Source: Clostridiales bacterium
GTDB lineage: Bacteria; Bacillota; Clostridia; Lachnospirales; Anaerotignaceae
Direction: 5' to 3'
Assembly (NCBI GenBank): GCA_021202325.1
Contig: JAJQDF010000139.1
Location: 1-12,331, forward strand
DNA length: 12,331 nt
In this document: one piece after another, positions 6,502 through 12,331 of the stretch
How the letters are laid out: every line of letters begins with the position of its first letter
How positions within the stretch are numbered: the stretch's first letter is position 1
The notes under the pieces: generated by a model
What the model was told of the DNA's origin: nothing
The model's database searches: none
The model's input: the letters and a program-made list of their open reading frames with translations, nothing else
Program-made: the position numbers and the translations under genes

Positions 6502-7239
6502 ATGGATGTAGAAATAAAGGATTATGAGCGGGTGGACGATCTTCACCGCAACGGCTACAAAATAATACAGGATCCCAAAAGGTTCTGCTTCGGCATTGAT
6601 GCGGTTATACTCAGCGGCTTTGCCGAGGTTAAGAAGGGCGAGAGGGTAATGGATCTCTGCACCGGCACCGGAGTTATACCGATACTGCTGGAGGCAAAGA
6701 CCGAGGGCAGTCATTTCACTGGCCTTGAGATACAGACAGAGAGTGCGGAAATGGCCCGCCGCTCTGTGCTTCTGAACGACCTTCGGGATAAGGTAACAAT
6801 AGACGAGGGCGACCTGAAAAATGCAGAGAATCTCTACAGAAATTCATCATTCGATGTGGTGACTGTAAATCCGCCTTATATGAATGACGGCGGAGGGCTT
6901 AAAAACGCCTTTTCGCCGAAAACCATAGCAAGACATGAGGTGCTGTGTTCGCTGGAGGATGTTGTGGCGGCTTCTGCAAAGCTTCTTGTGCCCCAAGGCA
7001 GGCTGTACATGGTTCATAGGCCGCATAGACTGACTGACATATTGGTTACTTTGAGAAGCTATCGCCTTGAGCCTAAAAGGATAAGATTTGTACATTCCTT
7101 TGCCGACAGAGAGCCGGTCATGGTGCTCATAGAGGCGGCAAGTAACGGCAGACCGACTGTGAAGGTTATGCCGCCCCTTGTTATATACAATGATGACCGA
7201 AGCTATACAGATGAGATAATGAGTATATATTACGAATAG
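6502..7239 (+). CDS. yabB: SAM-dependent N6-adenine methyltransferase, YabB/TrmN6 family
   Basis: A class I methyltransferase of 245 aa, the usual length for YabB/TrmN6 proteins. Motif I is VMDLCTGTG (49-57), with the acidic residue of motif II in GLEIQTE (74-80). The catalytic NPPY (123-126) is diagnostic of N6-adenine methylation. TrmN6 in Escherichia coli modifies A37 of valine tRNA; that target here is inferred from family only. The gene begins 1 nt after the yaaT stop with no clear SD, so translation probably depends on coupling. The order yabB then rsmI follows the Bacillus arrangement. Confidence 0.88.
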   Translation: MDVEIKDYERVDDLHRNGYKIIQDPKRFCFGIDAVILSGFAEVKKGERVMDLCTGTGVIPILLEAKTEGSHFTGLEIQTESAEMARRSVLLNDLRDKVTIDEGDLKNAENLYRNSSFDVVTVNPPYMNDGGGLKNAFSPKTIARHEVLCSLEDVVAASAKLLVPQGRLYMVHRPHRLTDILVTLRSYRLEPKRIRFVHSFADREPVMVLIEAASNGRPTVKVMPPLVIYNDDRSYTDEIMSIYYE

Positions 7240-7240
7240 G

Positions 7241-8095
7241 GTGAGTACTTTGAACGGAACTTTATATCTGTGCGCCACGCCCATAGGAAACCTGGGGGAC
7301 ATGACGTTAAGGGTAATAGAAATATTGAAAAATGCGGACATAATCGCCGCCGAGGATACGAGAAACACAATTAAGCTTCTGAACCATTTTGATATAAAAA
7401 CGCCGATGACAAGCTATCATCAGCACAATATGGACACAAAGGGCCCGGCACTCATTGAGAAGCTGAAGGAGGGCAAGAACATTGCCCTTGTCACCGATGC
7501 CGGAATGCCGGGAATATCCGATCCCGGTGAGGACATGGCAAAACGCTGCCGTGAGGAAGGGATACCGGTCACAATAGCTCCCGGGGCATCTGCCGGAATA
7601 TCGGCGCTGGTTCTTTCGGGCATGAATGCAAGACGGTATGTTTTCGAGGGATTTCTTCCTACTGACAAAAAGGAAAGACAAATGGTGCTTGAAAATCTGG
7701 AAAACGAAACGAGGACGACTGTGTTTTATGAGGCGCCCCACAGACTGACAGATACATTGGAGGCGCTTTATAAGGCCGCAGGGGACAGAGAAGCTGCCGC
7801 AGTCAGGGAAATTACAAAGCTTCATGAGGAGGTTAGGCACGATACGCTTTCAGGCCTTTTGGAATACTACAAGGAGAATCCGCCTAAGGGCGAGTTTGTG
7901 CTTGTTGTCGGCGGCAAGAGCGTCAGCGAGCTTAAGCAGGAAAAGATGGACAGCTGGCTTTCCATACCCATAGAGGAGCATATGAAAAGGTATACCGACC
8001 GGGGCATGACCGAAAAGGAAGCCATGAAATGCGTTGCCAAGGATAGAGGAACGACAAAGAGAGAAATATATGCATATCTGAATTGCAGTGAGTAG
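7241..8095 (+). CDS. rsmI: 16S rRNA (cytidine1402-2'-O)-methyltransferase
   Basis: RsmI (YraL/YabC in older naming) methylates the ribose of C1402 in the decoding centre of 16S rRNA. The 284-aa product has the tetrapyrrole-methylase-like fold with the family hallmarks GTLYLCATPIGNL (6-18), AAEDTR (36-41), VTDAGMPGISDPG (84-96) and APGASA (113-118). The C-terminal domain is complete. Start choice is uncertain: the GTG at 7241 lies 1 nt after the yabB stop without an SD, whereas an in-frame TTG at 7250 has GGGTGAG (7239-7245) just upstream and would give 281 aa beginning MNGTLYL. This is the last gene of the tmk operon, and no strong terminator is visible after it. Confidence 0.95.
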   Translation: MSTLNGTLYLCATPIGNLGDMTLRVIEILKNADIIAAEDTRNTIKLLNHFDIKTPMTSYHQHNMDTKGPALIEKLKEGKNIALVTDAGMPGISDPGEDMAKRCREEGIPVTIAPGASAGISALVLSGMNARRYVFEGFLPTDKKERQMVLENLENETRTTVFYEAPHRLTDTLEALYKAAGDREAAAVREITKLHEEVRHDTLSGLLEYYKENPPKGEFVLVVGGKSVSELKQEKMDSWLSIPIEEHMKRYTDRGMTEKEAMKCVAKDRGTTKREIYAYLNCSE

Positions 8096-8166
8096 TGGTT
8101 ATTGGACAGCTTCAACTGCTTGATTTTTCAGTTCATTAAAATTTGAATGCTTAAACAAGGAATATA

Positions 8167-8196
8167 TTGATTAATAACAATCAATTGATGTATAAT
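8167..8196 (+). promoter_or_regulatory. Promoter with operator-like dyad ahead of the small membrane protein/asnA
   Basis: TATAAT (8191-8196) is paired with TTGATT (8167-8172) across 18 bp. The -35 box itself is one arm of a perfect inverted repeat, TTGATT-N6-AATCAA (8167-8184), followed by the palindrome TCAATTGA (8181-8188). This arrangement suggests a repressor or activator site, but no regulator is identifiable from the window. The rest of the 125-nt gap (8096-8166, 8197-8220) holds nothing else recognisable. Confidence 0.55.
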
Positions 8197-8220
8197 TAAA
8201 CTTTGAAAGGAGTTGATAGT

Positions 8221-8610
8221 ATGCTGGAGAGAATGACTTCATTGGGAGCTTATAGCTATTTATATGCGGCTTTTATGGCTTTTTTGATTACATATATAGT
8301 AATGAAGGTTATAGCCTTAAGGCAGGTTTTGAGTAAGGATGAGTTCAAAATGGAGTATAAGGAAAAAGACAGGAACTTAGCTATGGCAAGACTCACAAAG
8401 ATGTTTCCCATAGAAACAGTTAATTTCAAAGGAAGAATATTTAAAAAGGGTATGACCGTCAGGATAACAACCCTGCAGAAGAAGGTTTTTCAAGGAGAAT
8501 TTATTGGAAAAAACGATCTGAACGTAATATGTATACTAACGAATGAGCATATAATTGCCCATGAGATAAACAAAATATCGGAAATGATTTCACTTGACGA
8601 GACAAAATAA
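8221..8610 (+). CDS. Small single-pass membrane protein of unknown function
   Basis: I do not recognise this 129-aa protein. A hydrophobic segment at about residues 12-29 (YLYAAFMAFLITYIVMKV) is a probable transmembrane helix or uncleaved anchor. It is followed by a charged linker and a soluble C-terminal part of about 70 residues, rich in beta-type alternation (KGMTVRITTLQKKVFQGEF, then NDLNVICILTNEHIIAHEI), that could form a small beta barrel. This is speculative. The ATG at 8221 is set by AAAGGAG (8206-8212), 8 nt upstream; an in-frame TTG at 8203 is unlikely. asnA starts 17 nt after its stop, so the two are probably co-transcribed from the promoter at 8167-8196. Codon use is like that of the neighbouring operon. 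Confidence 0.8.
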   Translation: MLERMTSLGAYSYLYAAFMAFLITYIVMKVIALRQVLSKDEFKMEYKEKDRNLAMARLTKMFPIETVNFKGRIFKKGMTVRITTLQKKVFQGEFIGKNDLNVICILTNEHIIAHEINKISEMISLDETK

Positions 8611-8627
8611 AAAGACAGAGGTGCTAT

Positions 8628-9635
8628 ATGAACAACGTTTACATTCCCAAGGACTATAAATGTCCGCTTACAATCTACGAAATGCAGAGAGCCATTGACT
8701 TCATAAAAAAGGTTTTCCCTTATAGGCTCAGCAGTGAGCTCAACCTGAAAAGGGTTTCGGCTCCCCTCTTTGTTGACGAGGCTTCCGGACTTAACGACAA
8801 TCTTAACGGCTATGAAAGACCGGTTGGCTTCGATGTTCCTGCGGCCGGAAGAGACTGCCAGGTCGTACAGTCGCTGGCAAAGTGGAAACGCTATGCCTTA
8901 AAGCGCTATGACTTCTATGTTGGAAAAGGCTTATATACCGATATGAACGCCATCAGACGTGATGAGGAGCTGGACAATTTACATTCGGTATATGTTGACC
9001 AGTGGGACTGGGAAAAGATAATAACAAGAGAGGAAAGAAATCTCGATTATCTCAAGGAAACAGTGCAGAAAATTGTAAATGCCATCTGCGATACATGGGG
9101 ACAGCTTAAAAATGAATTCCCTGTGCTTTCAACGGAGCTGAGCAACGAAATTACATATATCACAACCCAGGAGCTGGAGGATATGTACCCCGACCTGGAG
9201 CCCAAGGAGAGAGAAACAGCCTTTGCCAAGGACCATAAAACAATATGCCTTATGAAAATTGGCGGTGCTCTTAAATCCGGAAAGCCCCACGACGGCAGAG
9301 CCCCGGACTATGACGACTGGGAGCTTAACTGCGACATTATTTTCTGGAACGAGCTGCTTCAGCAGGCCTTTGAGGTTTCATCAATGGGTATCAGAGTTGA
9401 TGAAGAATCCCTCGACAGACAGCTTACAATTGCCGGCTGTGACGACAGAAGGAACCTTCCCTTCCATAAGGCGCTGTTAAACGGCGAGCTTCCCCTTACA
9501 ATCGGCGGAGGCATCGGCCAGTCCAGACTTTGCATGCTTATGATAGGCACAGCCCATATCGGCGAAGTACACGCCAGCATGTGGGACGATGCCACAAGGG
9601 AAGCCTGCGAAAAGGCCGGAATAATGCTGCTGTAA
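8628..9635 (+). CDS. asnA: Aspartate--ammonia ligase (asparagine synthetase A)
   Basis: AsnA makes asparagine from aspartate, ammonia and ATP; it is structurally related to class II aminoacyl-tRNA synthetases. The 335 aa match the usual 330-340. Family segments are complete: LKRVSAPLFVDEASGLNDNL near 40-60, GFDVPAAGRDCQVVQSLAKWKR near 68-90, the Tyr/Asp-rich GLYTDMNAIRRDEELDN, the dimer/ATP region SVYVDQWDWE, and the C-terminal GGGIGQSRLCMLM with EVHASMW. The ATG at 8628 follows AGAGGTG (8617-8623). Use of free ammonia suits an ammonia-rich anaerobic habitat. Only a weak AT-rich dyad follows the stop, so transcription may continue into the HicB-like gene. Confidence 0.97.
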   Translation: MNNVYIPKDYKCPLTIYEMQRAIDFIKKVFPYRLSSELNLKRVSAPLFVDEASGLNDNLNGYERPVGFDVPAAGRDCQVVQSLAKWKRYALKRYDFYVGKGLYTDMNAIRRDEELDNLHSVYVDQWDWEKIITREERNLDYLKETVQKIVNAICDTWGQLKNEFPVLSTELSNEITYITTQELEDMYPDLEPKERETAFAKDHKTICLMKIGGALKSGKPHDGRAPDYDDWELNCDIIFWNELLQQAFEVSSMGIRVDEESLDRQLTIAGCDDRRNLPFHKALLNGELPLTIGGGIGQSRLCMLMIGTAHIGEVHASMWDDATREACEKAGIMLL

Positions 9636-9660
9636 AACAATTAATTGCTTTGTTTTTAGT

Positions 9661-9692
9661 GAAGATAATGTATAAAGAAGATAATGTATAAA
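9661..9692 (+). repeat. 16-bp perfect tandem duplication over the HicB-like start
   Basis: GAAGATAATGTATAAA occurs twice in direct succession (9661-9676 and 9677-9692). Each unit has an ATG (9668 and 9684). Because 16 is not a multiple of three, the first ATG is out of frame with the second and opens a 7-codon reading frame ending at 9691, which overlaps the HicB-like start. Confidence 0.9.
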
Positions 9693-9893
9693 TATGAAAT
9701 TATTATCTACTGGAGTAAAGATGACAATGCGTTTATAGCAGAGGTGCCGGAGCTTTCAGGATGCATGGCCGATGGTGCCACGACCGCAGAGGCCGTAAAT
9801 AACGTGGAAAAAGTGATAAGCGAGTGGATTGAAACCGCCAAAGAGCTGGGAAGAGAGATTCCAGAGCCTAAGGGACGGCTCCGCTTTGCTTAA
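9684..9893 (+). CDS. HicB-like protein (UPF0150 domain only)
   Basis: A 69-aa protein with the HicB N-terminal fold: YEIIIYWSKDDNAFIAEVPE, then LSGCMADGATTAEAVNNVEK, and a helix VISEWIETAKELG ending GREIPEP. In HicAB toxin-antitoxin systems HicB binds and blocks the mRNA-interferase HicA. Many family members also carry a C-terminal DNA-binding domain, absent here. No HicA gene (about 60-80 aa with a conserved His) lies on either side: asnA is upstream and a terminator downstream. It is therefore an orphan antitoxin-like protein, and its toxin-antitoxin role is unproved. The SD is weak (GAAG only) and the start sits in a tandem duplication. Confidence 0.75.
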   Translation: MYKYEIIIYWSKDDNAFIAEVPELSGCMADGATTAEAVNNVEKVISEWIETAKELGREIPEPKGRLRFA

Positions 9894-9908
9894 TTAGAGA
9901 ATATTGGA

Positions 9909-9961
9909 AACAACAAAAAGCCCCTCAATTTGGGGCTTTTAGTTTACTGTTTTTTGTTGTT
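9909..9961. terminator. Bidirectional terminator between convergent genes
   Basis: AAAAGCCCC (9916-9924) pairs with GGGGCTTTT (9932-9940) around a 7-nt loop, giving T-rich flanks on both strands. An outer arm AACAACAAAAA (9909-9919) can alternatively pair with TTTTTGTTGTT (9951-9961), sharing the A-tract. It lies 16 nt past the HicB-like stop and 9 nt past the stop of the minus-strand flavoprotein gene, so it can end both transcripts. Confidence 0.85.
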
Positions 9962-9969
9962 GCATAAAT

Positions 9970-10443
9970 TTACTTGTGATATTTTCCTGTTATGCTTACC
10001 GGCGTAACCTTTACGACAGCCGTGCCTCTGAGCATATTATCGGGAAGGGTAAAGCCGCTCATTTCCGGCACATATTTGTCTATTATAAGGCCGAGAACTT
10101 TTGCCTTTTCAGAGATATCTTTCACTACTTCGGCATCGCCTCTTACTACAACGCTTTCATATTCGGCATCGGCATCGCAGGGCAAAGGAAGATCTTCTTT
10201 CATTATTCTTGTAAGCTCGCTTATTTCAAGGCATACTTTTGGGCAGCGCGCTATATTATCAAGCTTTTCACCCTGAGGCAGTCCATGGAAATAGAAGCAT
10301 CCGTCATAGCGTATATAGTGTACGCAAACAGTATAGGGATAGCCATTAGCATCGATGGTGGATATTCTCATGGCCGGAACCCGTGCTATGAGGGCGTCGA
10401 TGTCATTTTGTTCCATTGTAAATTCTTTCATTCTGTGCTGCAT
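9970..10443 (-). CDS. NimA-like pyridoxamine 5'-phosphate oxidase-fold flavoprotein
   Basis: A 157-aa split-barrel (PNPOx-like) protein. Family features are MRISTIDANGYPYTVCVHYIR (25-45), the FYFHGLPQGEKLDNI segment (50-64) that places His53 at the flavin site, and PKVCLEIS (68-75). These patterns are typical of the NimA/5-nitroimidazole reductase-like and heme-utilisation-like branches, most of which bind FMN or F420-type cofactors; the substrate here is unknown. The ATG at 10443 is preceded on this strand by AAAGGAG (complement of 10451-10457) with 7 nt spacing. It lies 48 nt after the small membrane-protein gene and is probably the last gene of the minus-strand unit, ending at the bidirectional terminator. 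Confidence 0.82.
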   Translation of the reverse strand: MQHRMKEFTMEQNDIDALIARVPAMRISTIDANGYPYTVCVHYIRYDGCFYFHGLPQGEKLDNIARCPKVCLEISELTRIMKEDLPLPCDADAEYESVVVRGDAEVVKDISEKAKVLGLIIDKYVPEMSGFTLPDNMLRGTAVVKVTPVSITGKYHK

Positions 10444-10491
10444 AATAGGACTCCTTTCAATTATATACTTATAAAAGCTTTAGAGTTTTGC

Positions 10492-10767
10492 TTATTTTTT
10501 ACTGTTCTTGTTTTTCATAGCATAAAACTCATCGGGTACATCATAATAGCCGGCATTCAAATGCTTATAGAAATAGTTCTTTCCGAATACCTTCATATCC
10601 AAATCGGCTTTTCTGCGGTCTATTCTATAGCCTTCCGGCGGCTTATAGTTACTCTGCAAGGGATCCGATTTTATTCCGCTTGAACGATTTTGCTGTCTGA
10701 GTCTTACAAAAAACAAAACTAACAGAAATACTGCTATTATACATACAGTGAGTATCATGTCATCCAT
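10492..10767 (-). CDS. Small membrane-anchored protein of unknown function
   Basis: I do not recognise this 91-aa protein. Residues about 4-22 (MILTVCIIAVFLLVLFFVR) form one clear transmembrane segment. A polar, basic stretch follows, with a tyrosine/proline-rich region (YKPPEGYRIDRRKAD, YFYKHLNAGYYDVPDEFYA) and a Lys-rich end. The start at 10767 (MDDMIL) is chosen because AAAGGTGG (complement of 10775-10782) lies 7 nt upstream; a 12-residue longer form is possible but lacks an SD. It has its own plausible promoter at 10803-10831 and lies between pncB and the NimA-like gene. Confidence 0.75.
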   Translation of the reverse strand: MDDMILTVCIIAVFLLVLFFVRLRQQNRSSGIKSDPLQSNYKPPEGYRIDRRKADLDMKVFGKNYFYKHLNAGYYDVPDEFYAMKNKNSKK

Positions 10768-10802
10768 TGCTAGTCCACCTTTCTTTTTTCGATTCTGAAT
10801 CA

Positions 10803-10831
10803 ATTATAGTGCCTGCAAAGCAGACATGCAA
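10803..10831 (-). promoter_or_regulatory. Promoter for the small membrane protein gene (minus strand)
   Basis: On the minus strand TTGCAT (complement of 10826-10831) lies 17 bp from a perfect TATAAT (complement of 10803-10808). The spacer contains a 6-bp inverted repeat around TTT (GTCTGC/GCAGGC, one G-U as RNA), a possible operator or weak hairpin. The -35 matches consensus only in TTG, so confidence is moderate. Confidence 0.5.
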
Positions 10832-10836
10832 GCATT

Positions 10837-12291
10837 TTATTCCGGCTCGCTCATTTCCTCTATAAGTTTGTTCTTAAGGTCGAGAAGCTTGTCCGACAGA
10901 TCTACCGGAACGGTATGGGGATTGGCAAGTCTTCTGTGTTCGTCCCAAAGGGTATCAAGCTCGCCCTGGCAGTAGGCTCTTATGTCCATTACGGCCGGGG
11001 ATTCATATACGCACTCACCGCCTATAAATACCGGTACAAGAAGTTCTCTTATAGTATATTCACCGGGATGGAGAACCATTTTTCTCCATTTTGCCATATG
11101 GTCGAAAAGCTTTATTTTCTGGTTTTCGCTGTAGACCTCGTCCTCAAGGCATATGAGGTCGGCCTTTATCTTTCCGGTGGATTTATCATAGAAGCGGAGA
11201 ACCTTTTTGATTCCGGGGTTTGTAACCTTGGAAGGGTTGTTGCTCAGTTTTATTTTCGGTATAAAGCCGCCATTGCCGTCGCTTTCTGCGGCCAGCTTGT
11301 ACACTCCGCCGAAGGAAGGACAGTCATCGGATGTTATGAGCTTTGTACCGACACCCCAGTTGTTTATTTTTGCGCCCTGGAGCTTGAGGCTCATTATAAG
11401 ATACTCGTCCAAATCGCTGGATGCCGTAATCTTTGCATCGGTGAAGCCTGCCTCATCCAGCATTTTTCTGGCCTTCTTTGAAAGGTAGGCCAGGTCGCCG
11501 CTGTCAAGGCGGATTCCGTAGTTTTTAAGCTCTATTCCTTCGTCCTTCATTTCCTGGAAAACCTTTATGGCGTTGGGAACACCGGAACGAAGGGTGTCAT
11601 ATGTGTCCACAAGGAGAGTACATTGCTCAGGGAAGGTTCTGGCATAGTGCCTGAATGCTTCTACCTCCGAGGGGAAGCTCATAACCCAGCTGTGGGCATG
11701 GGTACCCAGTACGGGTACGCCGAACATTTTGCCGGTCAGCACATTGCTTGTTCCGGCACAGCCGCCTATGATTGCGGCTCTGGCACCGTAAACACCGGCA
11801 TCTGGGCCTTGGGCACGGCGAAGGCCGAATTCCATGACCGCATCGCCGCTTGCCGACCATACAACTCTTGAAGCCTTTGTGGCAATAAGCGACTGATGGT
11901 TTACAATGTTGAGAACTGCGGCCTCTATTATCTGCGCCTCCATAATGGGCGCCTTTACCCTGAGCAGAGGCTCAGTGGGAAAAACAACGGTTCCTTCCGG
12001 AATCGCATAAATATCGCCTGTGAATTTAAATGTCTTGAGATAGTCAAGAAATTCATCCGAAAATGTGTTCATTGAACGGAGATAGTCAATATCATCCTCG
12101 TTAAACTTAAGATTTTTTATATAGTCGATAACCTGTTCAAGTCCTGCGGCGATGGCGAAGCCGTTTTCCGAAGGATTGACACGGTAAAATACGTCGAATA
12201 CGACGGTTTTGTCGTTGCCTGCATTGAAATAACCCTGCATCATGGTCAGCTCGTAAAAGTCGGTCAGCAGCGACATATTGCCAAGATTCAT
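10837..12291 (-). CDS. pncB: Nicotinate phosphoribosyltransferase
   Basis: It converts nicotinate and PRPP, with ATP, to nicotinate mononucleotide in the NAD salvage (Preiss-Handler) pathway. The 484 aa are typical of the longer bacterial NAPRTases. The N-terminus MSLLTDFYELTMMQGYF (6-22) is diagnostic, followed by SRVVWSASGD (141-150), EFGLRRAQGPDAG (154-166), the GTHAHSW motif (196-202) containing candidate phospho-histidine residues, RLDSGD (261-266) and the phosphate-binding GVGT (313-316). The C-terminal domain ends in a conserved KLIEEMSEPE-type tail. The ATG at 12291 has AGAAGGGA about 9 nt upstream on this strand. It is the first visible gene of the minus-strand group. Confidence 0.96.
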   Translation of the reverse strand: MNLGNMSLLTDFYELTMMQGYFNAGNDKTVVFDVFYRVNPSENGFAIAAGLEQVIDYIKNLKFNEDDIDYLRSMNTFSDEFLDYLKTFKFTGDIYAIPEGTVVFPTEPLLRVKAPIMEAQIIEAAVLNIVNHQSLIATKASRVVWSASGDAVMEFGLRRAQGPDAGVYGARAAIIGGCAGTSNVLTGKMFGVPVLGTHAHSWVMSFPSEVEAFRHYARTFPEQCTLLVDTYDTLRSGVPNAIKVFQEMKDEGIELKNYGIRLDSGDLAYLSKKARKMLDEAGFTDAKITASSDLDEYLIMSLKLQGAKINNWGVGTKLITSDDCPSFGGVYKLAAESDGNGGFIPKIKLSNNPSKVTNPGIKKVLRFYDKSTGKIKADLICLEDEVYSENQKIKLFDHMAKWRKMVLHPGEYTIRELLVPVFIGGECVYESPAVMDIRAYCQGELDTLWDEHRRLANPHTVPVDLSDKLLDLKNKLIEEMSEPE

Positions 12292-12324
12292 TAAAAAACA
12301 TCCCTTCTTCTTTATATAACCTTC

Positions 12325-12330
12325 ATTATA
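12325..12330 (-). promoter_or_regulatory. Probable -10 box of the pncB promoter
   Basis: On the minus strand TATAAT (complement of 12325-12330) lies 33 nt upstream of the pncB ATG, giving a short leader. The -35 box would fall beyond the window edge, so the call is incomplete. Confidence 0.45.
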
Positions 12331-12331
12331 C

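Noticed and set aside
8096..8160. Search for a terminator after rsmI
   Set aside because: Only a 5-bp AACTG/CAGTT stem without a suitable T-run is visible, too weak to call.
9976..10683. 235-aa plus-strand open frame
   Set aside because: It is antisense to the NimA-like gene and the small membrane protein gene, which have good SDs and recognisable features on the minus strand.

Overview
This window looks like chromosome from an anaerobic, butyrate-forming member of the Clostridia. The evidence is a butyryl-CoA dehydrogenase/electron-transfer-flavoprotein operon, a Bacillus/Clostridium-type tmk-holB-yaaT-yabB-rsmI cluster, consensus sigma-A promoters, strong Shine-Dalgarno (SD) sequences, short spacers and moderate-to-low GC. 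Genus cannot be fixed from the sequence alone. There is no phage, transposase, CRISPR or rRNA/tRNA gene.

Layout: (1) 1-534 holds no gene. It carries a perfect consensus promoter (TTGACA, 17 bp, TATAAT) at 85-113, followed by a leader of about 415 nt rich in hairpins, with mutually exclusive pairings and a terminator-like stem. This is the most interesting non-coding element here; I could not assign it to a known RNA class. (2) 535-3516 is bcd-etfB-etfA on the plus strand, closed by a strong terminator at 3539-3570. It encodes butyryl-CoA dehydrogenase and its electron-transfer flavoprotein, probably the bifurcating complex that reduces crotonyl-CoA with NADH while reducing ferredoxin. (3) 3571-3921 holds two divergent copies of a roughly 120-bp structured repeat in inverted orientation, whose hairpin arms differ but remain paired. 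(4) 4007-8095 is a tight plus-strand operon, tmk-holB-yaaT(ricT)-yabB-rsmI, from an extended -10 promoter: dTMP kinase, clamp-loader delta', a PSP1/RicT protein with Fe-S-type cysteines, an N6-adenine methyltransferase and the 16S rRNA 2'-O-methyltransferase RsmI. (5) 8221-9635 pairs a small single-pass membrane protein of unknown function with asnA (ammonia-dependent asparagine synthetase). (6) 9684-9893 is a short HicB-like protein without an adjacent HicA, its start lying in a 16-bp tandem duplication. (7) A terminator near 9909-9961 separates this from three minus-strand genes: pncB (10837-12291), a 91-aa membrane protein (10492-10767) and a NimA-like flavin/PNPOx-fold protein (9970-10443).

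Functionally the window is mostly core metabolism and housekeeping. The bcd-etfBA genes show the codon bias of highly expressed genes (Ile mainly ATC), whereas the tmk-rsmI operon uses mostly ATA for Ile, so the two operons appear to be expressed at very different levels. The best candidates for something undescribed are the long structured leader ahead of bcd and the covarying inverted repeat pair after etfA.
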